Of a stretch of DNA of 64,000 nucleotides, positions 63,973-64,000 are shown piece by piece. The DNA is from CAWGOF01 sp963824225. GTDB taxonomy: Bacteria; Acidobacteriota; Polarisedimenticolia; Polarisedimenticolales; Polarisedimenticolaceae. The stretch lies in the NCBI GenBank assembly GCA_963824225.1, contig CAWGOF010000002.1, forward strand, positions 558,001 through 622,000, read 5' to 3'. Below the pieces are notes generated by a model. That model ran no database searches, had not been told where the DNA came from, and worked only from the letters and a program-made list of their open reading frames with translations. Both the position numbers and the translations under genes were made by a program. Positions within the stretch are counted from its first letter, which is position 1, and each line of letters opens with the position of its first letter.

Positions 63973-64000
63973 TGGCTGCTCGGACTGCTCTTGGCAAGCG

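Overview
The window is GC-rich DNA with strong G/C preference at third codon positions and densely packed, mostly intact bacterial genes. No rRNA, tRNA, CRISPR array, integrase, phage gene or complete insertion sequence was seen. The gene set (a PadR regulator beside an 'ADOP'-type duplicated orphan permease, a Ser/Thr kinase fused to a TolB-like propeller, BlaI/BlaR1, DNRLRE-domain and sugar-dehydrogenase-like secreted proteins with a shared C-terminal module) fits an uncultured Acidobacteriota-like Gram-negative. This is an inference from gene content. A lineage near Myxococcota or another deep GC-rich phylum is not excluded. TonB-dependent receptors, outer-membrane barrels and a lipoprotein show that the cell has an outer membrane.

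Layout. 1-5.6 kb: the 5' end of a secreted PQQ-type propeller protein, a small membrane protein, and a four-gene MacAB-like efflux operon (adaptor, two different FtsX/MacB permeases, ATPase). 5.6-13.5 kb: a pair of secreted cysteine-motif proteins, a small plus-strand gene pair behind a sigma-54-like promoter, a TldD / class V aminotransferase / thioredoxin operon, a DUF1579-like protein, an M23 lipoprotein and a VOC protein. 13.6-17.4 kb: two tandem paralogous secreted sugar-dehydrogenase propellers and a MaoC-like hydratase that ends inside a 104-bp array of 13-bp units. 17.4-24.1 kb: a transketolase broken by several frameshifts, an aspartate-type aminotransferase, a PDZ protein and a third sugar-dehydrogenase-like protein. 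24.2-33.8 kb: the kinase-propeller receptor, a VapBC-type toxin-antitoxin pair, two DNRLRE proteins (one a multicopper oxidase whose frame breaks about a dozen times), an SGNH hydrolase and a small barrel protein. 33.8-40.7 kb: a carbon-metabolism block with a glycosyltransferase, a glycogen-debranching-type hydrolase, a receiver/PEP-synthase-like hybrid and RpiA. 40.9-49.8 kb: a TPR protein, then a signalling block (response regulator, histidine kinase, YfiR-like protein, TonB receptor; divergently a PAS-PAS hybrid kinase) and a phosphoesterase. 49.9-54.4 kb: BlaI, BlaR1-like peptidase with HEAT repeats, a serine beta-lactamase-like protein and a metallophosphoesterase. 54.4-64 kb: an internal-TonB-domain protein, MurJ, a GST, ADOP permease plus PadR, a NUDIX hydrolase and a DUF3943 protein.

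How the genes fit together. The most coherent units are the efflux operon, the BlaI/BlaR1 antibiotic-sensing operon with a readable promoter-operator, the TonB receptor-YfiR-kinase relay, and the carbohydrate block (debranching enzyme, glycosyltransferase, RpiA, transketolase). Several starts sit six or seven bases behind a TANNNT box, which suggests frequent leaderless transcripts. Four minus-strand genes are frameshifted while their family motifs stay intact, so base-calling or assembly indels must be excluded before calling them pseudogenes.
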